Source of the DNA: Adenanthera pavonina
Lineage: Eukaryota > Streptophyta > Magnoliopsida > Fabales > Fabaceae
Direction of reading: 5' to 3'
DNA: 64,000 nt
NCBI GenBank assembly: GCA_026686845.1
Contig: JAIVEN010000023.1
Coordinates: 14,960,001 to 15,024,000 of the forward strand
Made by a program: the position numbers and the translations under genes. The notes under the pieces were generated by a model. The model saw only the letters and a list, made by a program, of their open reading frames with translations. It made no database searches and was not told the DNA's origin. Positions within the stretch are counted from its first letter, which is position 1. Each line of letters starts with the position of its first letter. Below are positions 12,723 to 25,200 of this stretch, piece by piece.

Positions 12723-13400
12723 TATATATGAATGCTCAAGGTATGAGTTATGTAGTATTTAAAGCACATAAATGCGCATATATATGTTTTACTAAAATTA
12801 CAATATGTTGATTAACAATAACTACTTTCTTTTTTTTTTTCTTTTTTCACAACAAAGAATTGAAGGTTTCAGGAGTTAAGTTTCAGAGTATATCGAGAGT
12901 CGTTTGCTACGCCTGTGATTTAGTTCTTTTTTCAAAAGAAATGCACGGAATTAACGCTTTACTCTTTTTTTTATTGTTCTAGGGCATGAAAATCTATTTA
13001 GTTAAGTTATATTACCGACAACAAATATTCATAATAAAAAAAAATTCCGGTATTAGTATTTAAATTTAAATAGACAGCAAGTATAGTATGCTGGGGAGAT
13101 AAATGGTGTGTTTGAATTTAAGTTTGCAATTTAAGTTCGGATTTTTCATTGGAATACAATAAGTATATGACTTTTTTTAAATATTAATACAACAAGTGTA
13201 TAGTTCAATTGGATAACCAAATAATTATTGGCAAATACGTACATTTTTATATTATTATCGAATATTCATGCCTTTAAAAAAATTCAATGACAATAATATA
13301 GAGAACTGCATATAAATTTTTTTTTTACATTAGTTGGGTTTTCTTTTTGGTGAATTACATTATTTGGGTTCAAAATGCAAATCTTTTCTTCCGGGAAGAT

Positions 13401-13532
13401 TGGGCTAAGAGGATTTAGCCCATAATTGGGCCCAATATGAAAAGCTACATCTATCTGTCATACACTGGATCAGCCCAAATTATATTCAACCCCAACAACG
13501 ACATAGACCTTTATTTCTTTTGGGTGGGCCCA
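13401..13532. promoter_or_regulatory. TGGGCY (site II) cluster upstream of RPT2
   Basis: Within about 130 bp there are several copies of TGGGCT/TGGGCC in either direction: 13401 (+), 13417 (-), the palindrome TTGGGCCCAA around 13426-13435, 13472 (-), and TGGGCCCA at 13525-13532. Such site II elements are known from promoters of plant housekeeping genes, including ribosomal protein and proliferation genes. The cluster lies 140-275 bases before the RPT2 start codon, where a proximal promoter is expected. Its role here is inferred from position and motif only. Confidence 0.5.
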
Positions 13533-13674
13533 AAAAATTCCTTTACATGAGTCATCAGTTAACTTGTGCCCAAAGCCAACTTCTAAATTCATCTTCTCCT
13601 GATCTCTTCTCTTTGTTTCCCTGTGTGCCCTATCGCTGCTCTCACTTCCTCCTCAGACCAGCGATTTGCAAATT

Positions 13675-16600
13675 ATGGGTCAGGGAACTCCCGGTGGTCT
13701 CAACCGTCAAGGTCTTCCGGGAGACAGGAAACAGGATGGCAGCGGCAAGAAGGAGAAGAAGTTTGAGCCGGCGGCTCCGCCGGCACGAGTCGGTCGCAAG
13801 CAGCGAAAGCAGAAGGGTCCTGAGGCGGCGGCTCGTTTGCCTACAGTGACGCCCCTTACTAAGTGTAAGCTCCGGCTGTTAAAGCTGGAGCGAATCAAGG
13901 ATTACTTGTTGATGGAGGAAGAATTTGTGGCTAATCAAGAGCGTCTCAAGCCTCAGGAGGAGAAGGCTGAAGAGGACAGATCCAAGGTCGATGACCTTAG
14001 GGGTTCACCTATGAGCGTTGGTAACCTGGAGGAGCTTATAGACGAGAACCATGCCATTGTTTCGTCATCGGTTGGGCCGGAGTACTATGTGGGTATCTTG
14101 TCCTTTGTGGATAAAGATCAGTTAGAGCCTGGATGTGCAATTTTGATGCACAATAAGGTATGGGTTTACTCGTTTCGGTGCTCAATCGTAACATTTAGCT
14201 TTCAATTACTCCTGTATGAGTTTATTCGGGTACTTCGCTGTCTAGGTTTAGGATCGAGAATTCCGGTGTGGATTGCGTTTTGCTTGAGTGCTGTAATGTT
14301 ATTGTATTACTTGCTTCAGGTTCTAGTGTAAGGGGCTTTGTTTGGATGAGGCATAGTGGGGTGGGGGGGAAGGGAATTAAGTGCTTCATAAAATCTTCTT
14401 TATATTATAAGGACAACAAAAGGTTTTACAGTAGCTTCACAAAGTTTTTTTTTCTTTCATATTGCCATTTTCTTTGGATTTCTATCTTCCGGGGGATTTT
14501 AGAGGTGAAATTTTCCCGTGCAAGGAGAAGGATAATCGTCATTCAACCGTACATGTCATGCCAATCTTTTGATCTCTCAAATTCCAAACACACCCTTAAA
14601 GTTGTTTACTTGTTGAGATAATCATTGGTCTCAGACTGTTGTATCATATTGAAGATGATTAGTTGATACGTGCTCAATATATGATGAACTAAAGAACTTC
14701 GAATGAAAAACCTTTTAACTGTATCAGGTGTGACATGGACTTTGCCCAAATTATTTTCTTTAGCTATTCTCGCTGTATTTCATATTATTAGATGTATTCA
14801 CGTTGTACACGTAGGAATTTTGTCATCATTTATGGTTTATGGTCAGGTTCTTTCTGTTGTTGGGCTTCTTCAAGATGAAGTTGATCCAATGGTCTCTGTT
14901 ATGAAGGTTGAGAAAGCTCCTTTGGAATCTTATGCTGACATAGGTGGTTTAGATGCTCAAATACAGGAAATTAAAGAAGCAGTTGAGCTTCCCTTAACAC
15001 ATCCCGAGCTATATGAAGACATTGGTATCAAACCTCCTAAGGGGGTCATATTATATGGAGAACCTGGAACAGGGAAAACTTTGCTTGCAAAGGTGTGATT
15101 TATGATTTTATGTGTTTTCAATTGTTCTATTGGATTTGAATTCAACATTTTATTTTATATCTCACACTGCAGGCACCTAGTCCTGAAGCTTAAAATGCTA
15201 CTATAATGGCTTCTTGATGTGTTGTTTGAAAGTGTTTTCTCGTGCCTCTCCAAACAATGAATAACTTCTTTGTCATTATCTTGAATGCTCAATTATAAAA
15301 TATTATTGCTAATGTTTCCTTGATGAATTTCTTCGTTGATTAGGTTACTTTCAGGAATTCTCTTGTTTGCTAGTAATATGTCGGTGGCTCACAGATGCTA
15401 GAGGCTTCATATGAAAATTTTCATTTGTAAAATATTGCATGTCACGCTCTGCTTACAAAAGAAACTGCTTCTATTTCTCAATATGAAAAACTTGTGGCAA
15501 GTGAATTAATGAACTACTTGTTGAAAAGAGACAGGTATGTGGAGAACCACATTGGTATGAAAATCATGTTCCTATTTAATTCATCATCTGCAGTCTATTG
15601 CTTTTTGAGTTAGTTTTTGGATTCTTCGTGGCACTTTTTATCCTTTTTGTTTTGGGGTGGGTGGTGGGGGGGGGGATATGACAGATACATATGATGTTAG
15701 TAATACATCAATTTTAGAGAAACAAGTTACGTATGGAAGTTGTATCTTGCAATGGTTCATCCTTCAGGTGGTAGATACCATTTTGCAACTTAGAACAGAT
15801 TTTACGAGGACAGTTGCATTTGGAAGTTGGAAGAATTTGTAAAATGTAATTAATTTTAATCACAATAGTGCAATTTGGTCTGTGCAACTATAGGCAGTTC
15901 CTGACCTGTGTCTTTTCTTGCTATCTATTGTTTTATCTCAGTTACCGCTCCTGATGGACTCCTCAAAAACATATTTAAAACTATTGAGGTCTAAGTCTTG
16001 TGTGCTTTCAGGCTGTGGCAAACTCAACATCAGCAACATTTTTACGTGTTGTTGGTAGTGAATTGATTCAAAAATACTTGGGAGATGGTCCAAAACTTGT
16101 GAGGGAACTTTTCAGGGTTGCTGATGATCTTTCCCCTTCTATTGTCTTCATTGATGAAATTGATGCTGTGGGTACGAAGAGGTGAGTTGTTGTAAACAAC
16201 TTCAGGAGTCCACCAGTTGGTTAAGAAATTATCTATCCTATCATGCTGTAGTTGGGGCTAGAAAATGGATGGTTTGATCATTTTTAAGCTTTCAGCATTG
16301 TGTTTTTTCTGCAATAATGAGCTTAACTGTTGATATACCTCACAGGTATGATGCCCACTCAGGTGGGGAGCGTGAAATTCAAAGGACTATGTTGGAGTTG
16401 TTGAACCAGTTAGATGGTTTTGATTCAAGAGGAGATGTTAAAGTAATTCTAGCTACCAACAGAATTGAAAGTCTTGATCCCGCTTTGCTGCGACCTGGTC
16501 GAATAGACAGGAAGATAGAATTTCCTCTTCCTGATATCAAAACAAGGAGGCGCATCTTCCAGGTAGGCATGACTAATTTTGTGAAAGCAATTTGCTGAAT

Positions 16601-18271
16601 CTGGTTTCTGCTTATCCTCTGGGATAATATGCACGATCTATTCTATATGATTAAAGGGCCTTTTGCTTTTAAAATTTAGATACATACGTCAAGAATGACG
16701 TTGGCTGATGATGTCAACCTGGAAGAATTTGTTATGACTAAGGATGAGTTCTCTGGTGCTGATATAAAGGCAATATGTACTGAAGCGGGCTTACTTGCTT
16801 TAAGAGAACGCCGGATGAAGGTTAGTAGGCTCTTTTATTTATTTATATTTTTTAATACTATTATTGGGGTAGATAATGCTATCACTTTTAATTATTGGAA
16901 TTATGAAGTTGGGAGTTTTGTTATTAACATTTTAACATGTCGTAAATTCATATATCAAGGCTAAGAAAATATAGCATAGGTTCAATTTCTCAAGGTGAAC
17001 ATATCAAGGTTTGGCAACCTACACCCCTTCAAATTAGTGTGAAAGAAATGAATGGCGACCCACACTTTGGGCATCATTCTTTGTTTTATTTACTATTATA
17101 ACTCAGAATTTACCTGTGGGTATTGATTATGGGTTGCACTTGTCGTTTTTTTCCCCCCATACAATATTGAAGTGCTTTTATTTCAGAAACTTGTAGCTGT
17201 TTGTCTTTGTGGCCTTCTTTTTGTTAGGGGGGGGGGGGGAGAACTATGCCCCTTAATGACTTTTTTTTTTTTGACCAATATGAGTACGTAGATAATACTA
17301 TCACTTTTAATTATTGGAATTATGAAGTTGGGAGTTTTGTCATTAACATGTCAACATGTCGTAAATTCATATATCAAGGCTAAGAAAATATAGCATAGGT
17401 TCAATTTCTCAAGGTGAACATATCAAGGTTTGGCAACCTACACCCCTTCAAATTAGTGTGAAAGAAATGAATGGCGACCCACACTTTGGGCATCATTCTT
17501 TGTTTTATTTACTATTATAACTTAGAATTTACATATGGGTATTGATTATGGGTTGCACTTGTCGTTTTTTTTCCCCCATACAATATTGAAGTGCTTTTAT
17601 TTCAGAAACTTGTAGCTGTTTGTCTTTGTGGCCTTCTTTTTTTTGGGGGGGGGGGGGGGAACTATGCCCCTTAATGACTTTTTTTTTTTTACCAATATGA
17701 GTACGTAGATAATACTATCACTTTTAATTATTGGAATTATGAAGTTGGGAGTTTTGTCATTAACATGTTAACATGTCGTAAATTCATATATCAAGGCTAA
17801 GAAAATATAGCATAGGTTCAATTTCTCAAGGTGAACATATCAAGGTTTGGCAACCTACACCCCTTCAAATTAGTGTGAAAGAAATGAATGGCGACCCACA
17901 CTTTGGGCATCATTCTTTGTTTTATTTACTATTATAACTTAGAATTTACATATGGGTATTGATTATGGGTTGCACTTGTCGTTTTTTTCCCCCATACAAT
18001 ATTGAAGTGCTTTTATTTCAGAAACTTGTAGGTTATCTGTTTGTCTTTGTGCCCTTCTTTTGAAAAAAAAAAAAGGGGGGGGGGACTATGCCCCTTAATG
18101 GCCTTTTTTTTTTTTTTGACCAACTGTGCCTTTATGATTTGAAATTGCTTTCTATCTTACTTTTAAATCTTGTGTTCCATTCTTCAGGTAACGCATGCGG
18201 ACTTTAAGAAGGCAAAAGATAAGGTGATGTTCAAGAAGAAAGAAGGGGTGCCAGAAGGACTTTATATGTGA
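13675..18271 (+). CDS. RPT2: 26S proteasome regulatory subunit 4, AAA-ATPase RPT2
   Basis: RPT2 is one of six AAA-ATPases in the base ring of the 19S proteasome particle. It unfolds ubiquitinated substrates and helps open the 20S gate. Coding exons are 13675-14157, 14847-15092, 16012-16181, 16346-16562, 16680-16820 and 18188-18271. They join in frame to 446 residues, close to the plant norm of about 443. The start is the ATG giving MGQG, the N-myristoylation signal typical of Rpt2; the frame is open a little upstream, but only through non-ATG codons. Visible motifs are Walker A GEPGTGKT (about 232-239), Walker B IVFIDEID (287-294), SRH arginines in LRPGRIDR (348-355), and a C-terminal HbYX motif, LYM, used for docking to the 20S alpha ring. 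All key residues are intact. Introns 1, 2 and 5 are long (689, 919 and 1367 bp). Intron 5 carries a tandem triplication, and introns 1, 2 and 5 contain long G runs. Gene identity is certain; exon edges rest on splice-site reading. Confidence 0.97.
14331..14600. mobile_element. Possible MITE in RPT2 intron 1
   Basis: The segment begins aggggctttgtttggatg and ends attccaaacacaccctt, so its two ends are imperfect inverted repeats built on TTTGGA/TCCAAA with a G-rich left arm. It lies wholly within intron 1. No clear target-site duplication was found, so the limits are approximate and the call is tentative. Confidence 0.3.
16869..18122 (+). repeat. About 418-bp tandem triplication in RPT2 intron 5
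   Basis: Three near-identical direct copies start at 16869, 17288 and 17705 (steps of 419 and 417 bases); the third ends near 18122. Each begins gtagataat(a/g)ctatcactt, passes through gaagttgggagttttg and agcataggttcaatttctc, and ends with a G run (13, 15 and 10 Gs at 17227, 17645 and 18075), then a C-containing spacer and a T run. Copies differ mainly in homopolymer length and a few substitutions, so the amplification looks recent. Each carries a tttattTCAG motif that could act as a cryptic 3' splice site. Confidence 0.95.
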
Positions 18272-21200
18272 AATATATTCTACCATTTTAGCCACTGTTT
18301 TCCTTTTGTTCTAATGATATTGTTCAGCCAAAATATGATATTTGTCTGTATCATGGCGTTTCATCCACAGTTGACAGCATGATATTTTTTTTTGTCCCAT
18401 GACAGCATGATACTTAAATCTGAACTATAATGAGTTTTAGTTGACATAATACGCCGTCCTTTTTTTTTTTTTTGCGGTAAACAATATCGTGTCACTGTTT
18501 AGTGAAATTTAGCGAATTTGCAGCAGCTCATTTATAGATTCACGCAGCCTACCGTGTTTGTAGTTAGCGTATAGTCTCATGGAATGTGCGAATTTGGGTC
18601 AGGAGCGTATAGTCTCATGGAATGTGCTAATTTGGGTCAGGAGCGGATAGTGTCTGAAATATTGAGAGCCATAATGAATTAATATGCGTGAGAATTTTTT
18701 AATGTTATTTAGATTTTTTTTTTTAGTTTTTTCCCTTACTTTAGAGATGCATCGTACATCTCTCTCACTAGGATCAGGCCAAATTCTGGATTGTTCTCGC
18801 CTTGGTTGAATTACTATAACACCGTTGATGATCGAATAATAGCGTTGTTTCTTACTTTGTTTACTACTAAATAAGTATTGTTTGAGGCAGCTAGTTCATC
18901 CTACAAAAGTATCCTAGCTGGTTAATTAGAGGTATGGAATGAAATGGAAAGGAATAAGATGAAATGGTTATTTTGTTTTGTTTTGTCTTTTATTTTTTAA
19001 ATATATGATGAAGTCGAAATACAAAGATGTTAAACACAACAATATTTAGTTATCACCTATTCTAACTCTATTCTCTATCCACTACCAAAGCAATAGTTAA
19101 TTAAAGCATAGATAGGTATACCCACTACTTAAACAATAGTTATTTAAAGCATAGATAAGGTCAATATGGGTAAGTAGAAAGAAAATTCTTGCCTATCTTA
19201 TATATATCTTCCATGATGGTTAATAAATTAAAACCAACTTCTCAAATGCTTTTGATCTGAATCGAAGATACTTAGCTGCTTGTCTTGAACATCCCTAAAC
19301 TCCAAAGGCTTAAGATTCATCCCAACTCCCAAATTCCTCCTTTTTTGGGCCAATCATCCCAAGTTCCTCTTTATTTCAATTAAAATGTTAAGTTCTTGAT
19401 TCTTCTATATCATACACTAGAGAATAGCTTCTTGCATTAATTAAACTTGCATAAGAAAAAAATAATGTTAAGACTTCAAAAAAGAAGATCCTTCTTCGAT
19501 CAGCTTCCATCCCTTCTGTGAATGAAGATTTGTGTTTGATTGGCGTGAGAGGTCTTCTAAACTATTCCCTCCAGTTTCCTTATTCCCATAAACTTGAATG
19601 GCTTGATTATTTGACACTTCAATTGAAATGATTATTTTGTTTTGTATAAATATTAAGAAAAGAATGTTGAAATCAAATATATATATATTTTAACATTGAA
19701 ATAAATAGCAATTTATTGAAAAAACGGTAATGCTCCCAGAATTTTTTTGGTGCCCTTCTTCATTCATCCCGCGTTCATCGCGCTCTTTCCTTCTGTCACA
19801 TTCGTCCTTTCTCACTACTGTTGGCGTCCCTTTCGTTCTTCCTTACAACCCTTTTCCTCTCAACAGCACAGCACAGATACGATAAGAATTAAAAAAAAAA
19901 AAGAAAAAAAAAAGCTGACTTGAGGAGTCTAAGTCTGGTAAGATGGATCGAAGGTCATCGACAATGATAATGAAATCCCGCTAGTGTGCCATGTGGACCT
20001 CCTGGATCTTCGATTCTTTAATGTATGTTTGAGGTTTTTTCAGATAGAATGGAATGAAAATGAGATGACCAGAGGACTCTAATTATTGTTTGGAAGAATT
20101 GTTTTAAGAAGAGATGGAATGGGAAGCGATGGTTTCACAAGTCATCCTATGCTAATGCTATCATGAACTCAATTTTTTGGGAGTGGAGGATCAATAGTGG
20201 ACTGGAATGATTTGAAGTTAATATTACAATTACAAAATTGCCTCCAACTTTTTGAAAACATTGACAGTGCCTCTAACTCTACGCTCATTCTTTCCACTAT
20301 GTTAAAATCTTTCCTTTTGCTCTTTCCACAACATCAATCTTTCTTTCTATTTTCTCCACTGTCTTGTGTTGAGACATGATTTTCTCTCTCGCATCAATTT
20401 AACTCACAATCTCTCCTCAATCTCCAATCTAAGGTGCTTCGCTTCTTGGTTAATATTATTTAACCAATTCAATTGATGCTTGGATTTTCTTCTATTGGAA
20501 TAAAAATTTGACTATAACTAAAAAATAAATTTGATTTCTTTTTTAAACAAATAGATTAGTTTGCCCCTATTTGTTCGCTGATAATATAACACTTTTATAT
20601 TAACTAACCTTCTCATAGCTAATAATATAATAATTAATTTTATAAAGACATCAAATCAAATTTTTTGGGGACTATTAGTCACTCATTACTTGGTCTTTAT
20701 AATTATTAATTATCTTTGAAATAAAAATTTTGTCCATCCTTTCACCTAAATTAACTCATGAGGTTAATATTAAAAAAATAGTTATAATCCACTTTATATC
20801 ATTTATTTTATAATAACTCATAATTAATAGTTAAATAAGATTATTTCTTCTCTTCATAAAACTCCCAACTAAAGAAACATTTTGATCCATTCATTTCATG
20901 TTTTTTAATTCCACTCCAGTACACTAATAACCATTCTATTCCTGATGGCAAAAAAAAAAAAAAACCCATTCTATTCCAACATAGGCTTCCAAACATACCA
21001 AGTCATATAGAAGATAACTTTTTGTTATAGATGTGAATTTGAATTCCTCTGAAGTCACTGGAAAGTCTAGTGTGTCAAACATCCTTTCCTGGTTGGGCCT
21101 TTGCTAAATAGTATGCCACGAGTGCCCTGACCAGTAAGATTCAAGATGCTACGCCATTTTAAATCGGCGGGGAGAGGGATGCTATGCCATTTTATTAATT

Positions 21201-22256
21201 TCTTTTAAATAAAAGAAATATATCAGCTCAATACAGTAAGAACTATTCTAGTCATCATTCAATTGATGGACATGATTGTTCAATATATTTATCGGAGGTT
21301 CCAAAGGGGACTATTTAAAATATTTTTTAGATAAAATAAAACAATAAAGGATTATTTTACATGTTTTAACTGGCCAATCTGTTATCTTGAATAAGATTAT
21401 GAAACCAAATTTTTTATGTACATTAATTTAGTGTAACTTTTAAGTATAATGTATATCATTTTCATTAAAAAATGATAAGAAAATACTTTTTATAATTCAA
21501 TAGTATATGATTTACTTTCATTTTGGGAAAAAAAAAAACTCAGGTGTATTCCAAAACAGAAATTCAGGGGTCATATTTAGTTACTAAGCAAGACCAAACA
21601 ATCAAAGGATTATACTTACCGGCATTTCCAATCTTAGGTTTTTTAACCGTTAGTATTCTATTTACTCCAAAGAAACTATAAGAAGAACCAGCTCATCATG
21701 AGCTGGGGGGCTTTATGAGGGTAAGGGATGGACGTCAAAATCAGAGACTTGGATCAGATTCATCAAAACTACTTGCAAATAAATGGCTGAGGCTGAGACC
21801 AGAGGGAAGGGGGTATGAATCTGGTCTCTCACAGGATACGGTATGGTCACTCCCTGGGACCACCCCATCACATGTTCTCCACCTTTCTTTCTTCATTATC
21901 ACACCTTCCCTCTTCCTTCTTTTCTTATTCCACTACGCGTCTTCCCATGAGCATTATCACGGTTTGCCTTTTATTTCTTTTAAATAACAGTAACAACAAA
22001 GAGACAAAGTAATAAGAATGTAATAGCATTTGTATTTGTGCCTTTTTATCTGCTCCCTCTTCCCGTATCATAAAGGACAGAGAGACAGACCATGACTCAC
22101 ACACACACACAAATTTTAGGGGGAAAGGAGAGGGATAAGACTAACAATAATAATGATGACTTCAGAATCCCTCTTTTGAAAATGGAAATAATAATTTTAC
22201 ATGTTAGCAGTGTATAGATTAGATTGCTACTGAGAACAGCTAAAAAGTTCGTTCTC
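18272..22256. other. Spacer between RPT2 and the PIF1-like gene
   Basis: The first few hundred bases should hold the RPT2 3' UTR. A 38-bp direct repeat (gcgtatagtctcatgg...) occurs at 18567 and 18605, with a partial third copy at 18643. From about 20087 to 20995 a segment is bounded by tgtttggaag and its reverse complement cttccaaaca, possibly a non-autonomous DNA transposon. A perfect 19-bp palindrome lies at 21688-21706. Open frames at 20197-20379 and 21715-22012 show no recognisable protein. I see no gene. Confidence 0.5.
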
Positions 22257-25200
22257 TTACACTACAAAACTTGGCAGCTCTGCTAAAGGATGCCGGGATA
22301 CTAAACCTGTAATGCACACACAAAGTCCATTGTTAATCAAAACTATCATTATTCCATGCAATATCACACCTTCAACACTTACAATACCCTACCGTTGTCA
22401 GTGTTGCTAGTTCCAGCTATAGCTTCAGTAAGAAGCGCCATTCAAATCTTTTTGCCCCTCACCTATTTTTTCTGGTTCCGTCCTTGATATAGTTACTCTG
22501 GCAACCAGCAGGATTTAGTAAAATTTTATAAGGAGCTAAAAGAATTATTAATGCTGATCTATAATGTGAAGAAGAAAAGCATGCCCTGTCTCACCAATTC
22601 ACAATTATGTTGCCGCATTAATTTAAACAACCAGATCCTGAGGTTAATTTATGTTCTCCAGAGGCTTGATCATGAGAATGAGACCCAATAATACAATATG
22701 CATAAAGTAAATTTTTGCATCATCAACCGTCCTTTCATTTCCACCATAACTAGCAAATTTTTGTAGATGATTAAGATAGAGCATCATATCCGTACCTGGT
22801 TGATTATTTTCTGCATTTTCATGGCTCTTGCTGGTACTTGATTTGCTGACATTTGGGTTGTTCACTGCTTGATTCTGTTAAAGAAAATGGGTCTCATAAA
22901 TAAATGTGCTCATCCACTGAAACTCATGAAACATTGATCTTGAATTGTGATCAATCAAGGGAAAAACAATTCATCAAGAATCAACGTCTAGCATTTCTCA
23001 TGCACAAAAAAACCAATTTTGCACAAATCACGTATAAAAGTAAACAAATTTGTTCGACTTTAAGTCTTGGCAGCTAGTGCAGTTCTCCCACTGCTTATCA
23101 TCTCAAGAATTACGTAGTGAACGAGGTGCCAAAATAAGACTGATTATACAGTAATAGTTGTAAACCTGATAGGTCAGAGGTAAAATGAAATTGTTTAAAA
23201 AAAGAAAAACAGTAGTAGACAAAATTCACCTGCATGAACTGTAGATGCATCTGGTGGGCACCAAGGTATTGCTGATAAGGATCATTGAAGTTTGGAATCC
23301 GTGACTGATTGGGATCAGGTGTGACAAGAGAAGGAAGTATATTATTTTCTGATTGATTTGGTGCTGCTGCTTGCATTCTAGATGGATCAGGCTGAGGGGC
23401 AGCATGAGGCATATGGAAAGGAGGCATAGGGAACCTTGGTCCCAATTGAGCGGCTGCTGCTGGTGGCAAAGCAGAAGCGGTTAACATATTGGGAAATGGT
23501 ATCAGTGGCCTGTTCATTCCCATTTCCATGCCCATGCCCATTCCCATCCCCATTCCGATTGGTGGCATATACTGCTGGATTCCAGGAAACATCATCGGCA
23601 CCATCCCACATCCCATGGACATCATCTGCATACATGAATTGTACTCATGATTGATGATATCTGACCATGGATTGAAATAAGCATGACGATGCCATATTGA
23701 TTGCGACAGTTACAATACATGCCTGAATTAAGGGATGTGAAACTTCTTCTGAAGAAGACTTTTGAATAAGAATGCAACATGAAGCTTGTGCATTTTTACC
23801 AAAAGGTTTTGTTCAGGACAAGTTAGTCTGCTTAAAGATTTGATACATTTATAGGTGTATTTAAAGAGAGAAGAAACCAAGAACCTACCTGCACTTGTAA
23901 CTGAAGTGACTTCAAATATTCAATCGCTTCATCCAGCATTGAAGCTTTGTCGGACTGATTCAGAAAAGCAATCAAAGTTATAAACTAATATTATGAAGAA
24001 AAAATGACTCCAAAATCCTACTCCCCATATGCTCAAGAAATAAGTAGTGAGACCTTATTGCACCGAGGTATAAGTTCTTGCAAGGCCCTCATCTTTTCAT
24101 TAATCCTATCTCGACGCCTCTGCATGTGAATGTAATAATTAAAGGAAAAAAAAAAACTCAGATTATGAAGCGTGAAAAGTATATGGATATGTAAATTGCT
24201 TAAGTAATGCAACGTACTGACCCTCTCTGATAGATTATGGACCTCTGCAGCACGAGATCTTTTAGTAGATGATGATCCACAAATTTGTTTTTTGGCTTCA
24301 GCAGATTCAACATAGACGTCCTTTTTTGCAGCAAACCAAAGAGAAGTGAGAAGCAAGAATACGCAAGAAGCATAAAAACAAAAACTTGAAGATCAGAAAG
24401 AGACAACAAATATGGTAAGAGCTTTTGATCTAAGTCATGCCCCGTTTCAAGTGTCTACTTCTGAGTGCACTACTTCCAACTTTAGTAGGTTTATGTCAGT
24501 TCTCAGTGCGAACTGGCCATGGTTTGAGTCAACGATAATCTAGTAGAAAGCATCTCACTGGCCCAAAAACTTCTCGTTCAACACTGGAATAAGTACATAA
24601 CCTTGGCTAATGATTGCGTTTCTTACTATTTTTAAGCAAATATATGGAATCCTATTTATCCAATAGGTTTAGTCATCTCTACCAATCGCTTGAACGAACG
24701 TCGAGTCAGTTTAGGGAAAGAAAAATATAATACAACATCACTATAATCAACTCAAACACGAATTTTGAACAAGCTAAAATCTGAGCAGATTTTTCCTATT
24801 TGTTTAATTGAAAATAAAAAAAAAACTTTTTATTATTTTTTATCAACTACATTAACTTTCCTTATAATATGACTACATTATTATTTACACTACACCCTTT
24901 TGTTTCAAAAATCACATTTGATTATCAACTTATTTATTTTCAATTAATAGAGTTCATCTTTGTACAATAGATTTTTTTTCTCAGAAAAAAAATTAAGTAA
25001 ATAATTTTGCTGTCATATTAAAAATGAAATCACAATATTATAGAAGATTTAGTTGTCCTCATTGTCATACTAAAATATAGTTACATTCTTATATTATATA
25101 AAATAATAATAAATTAAAAGGTTTCGGATTTCAACAAATTAAATATATATTAAATGCTGAGAAAATTACATATAATTTTTTAAATAAAACTATGTATAAG

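Noticed and set aside
13707..13898. Minus-strand frame opposite RPT2 exon 1, and the alternative plus frame at 13520-13849
   Set aside because: Both are shadows of the RPT2 coding exon, whose own frame matches the family along its full length.
16854..18122. The RPT2 intron repeats considered as a CRISPR-like or satellite array
   Set aside because: Units are about 418 bp, directly adjoining and without unique spacers; this is a eukaryotic intron triplication.
21715..22012. Two overlapping plus-strand frames near 21.8 kb, considered as a small gene
   Set aside because: No recognisable motif; the second half is a T/C-rich low-complexity tract, and there are no clear splice or promoter signals.
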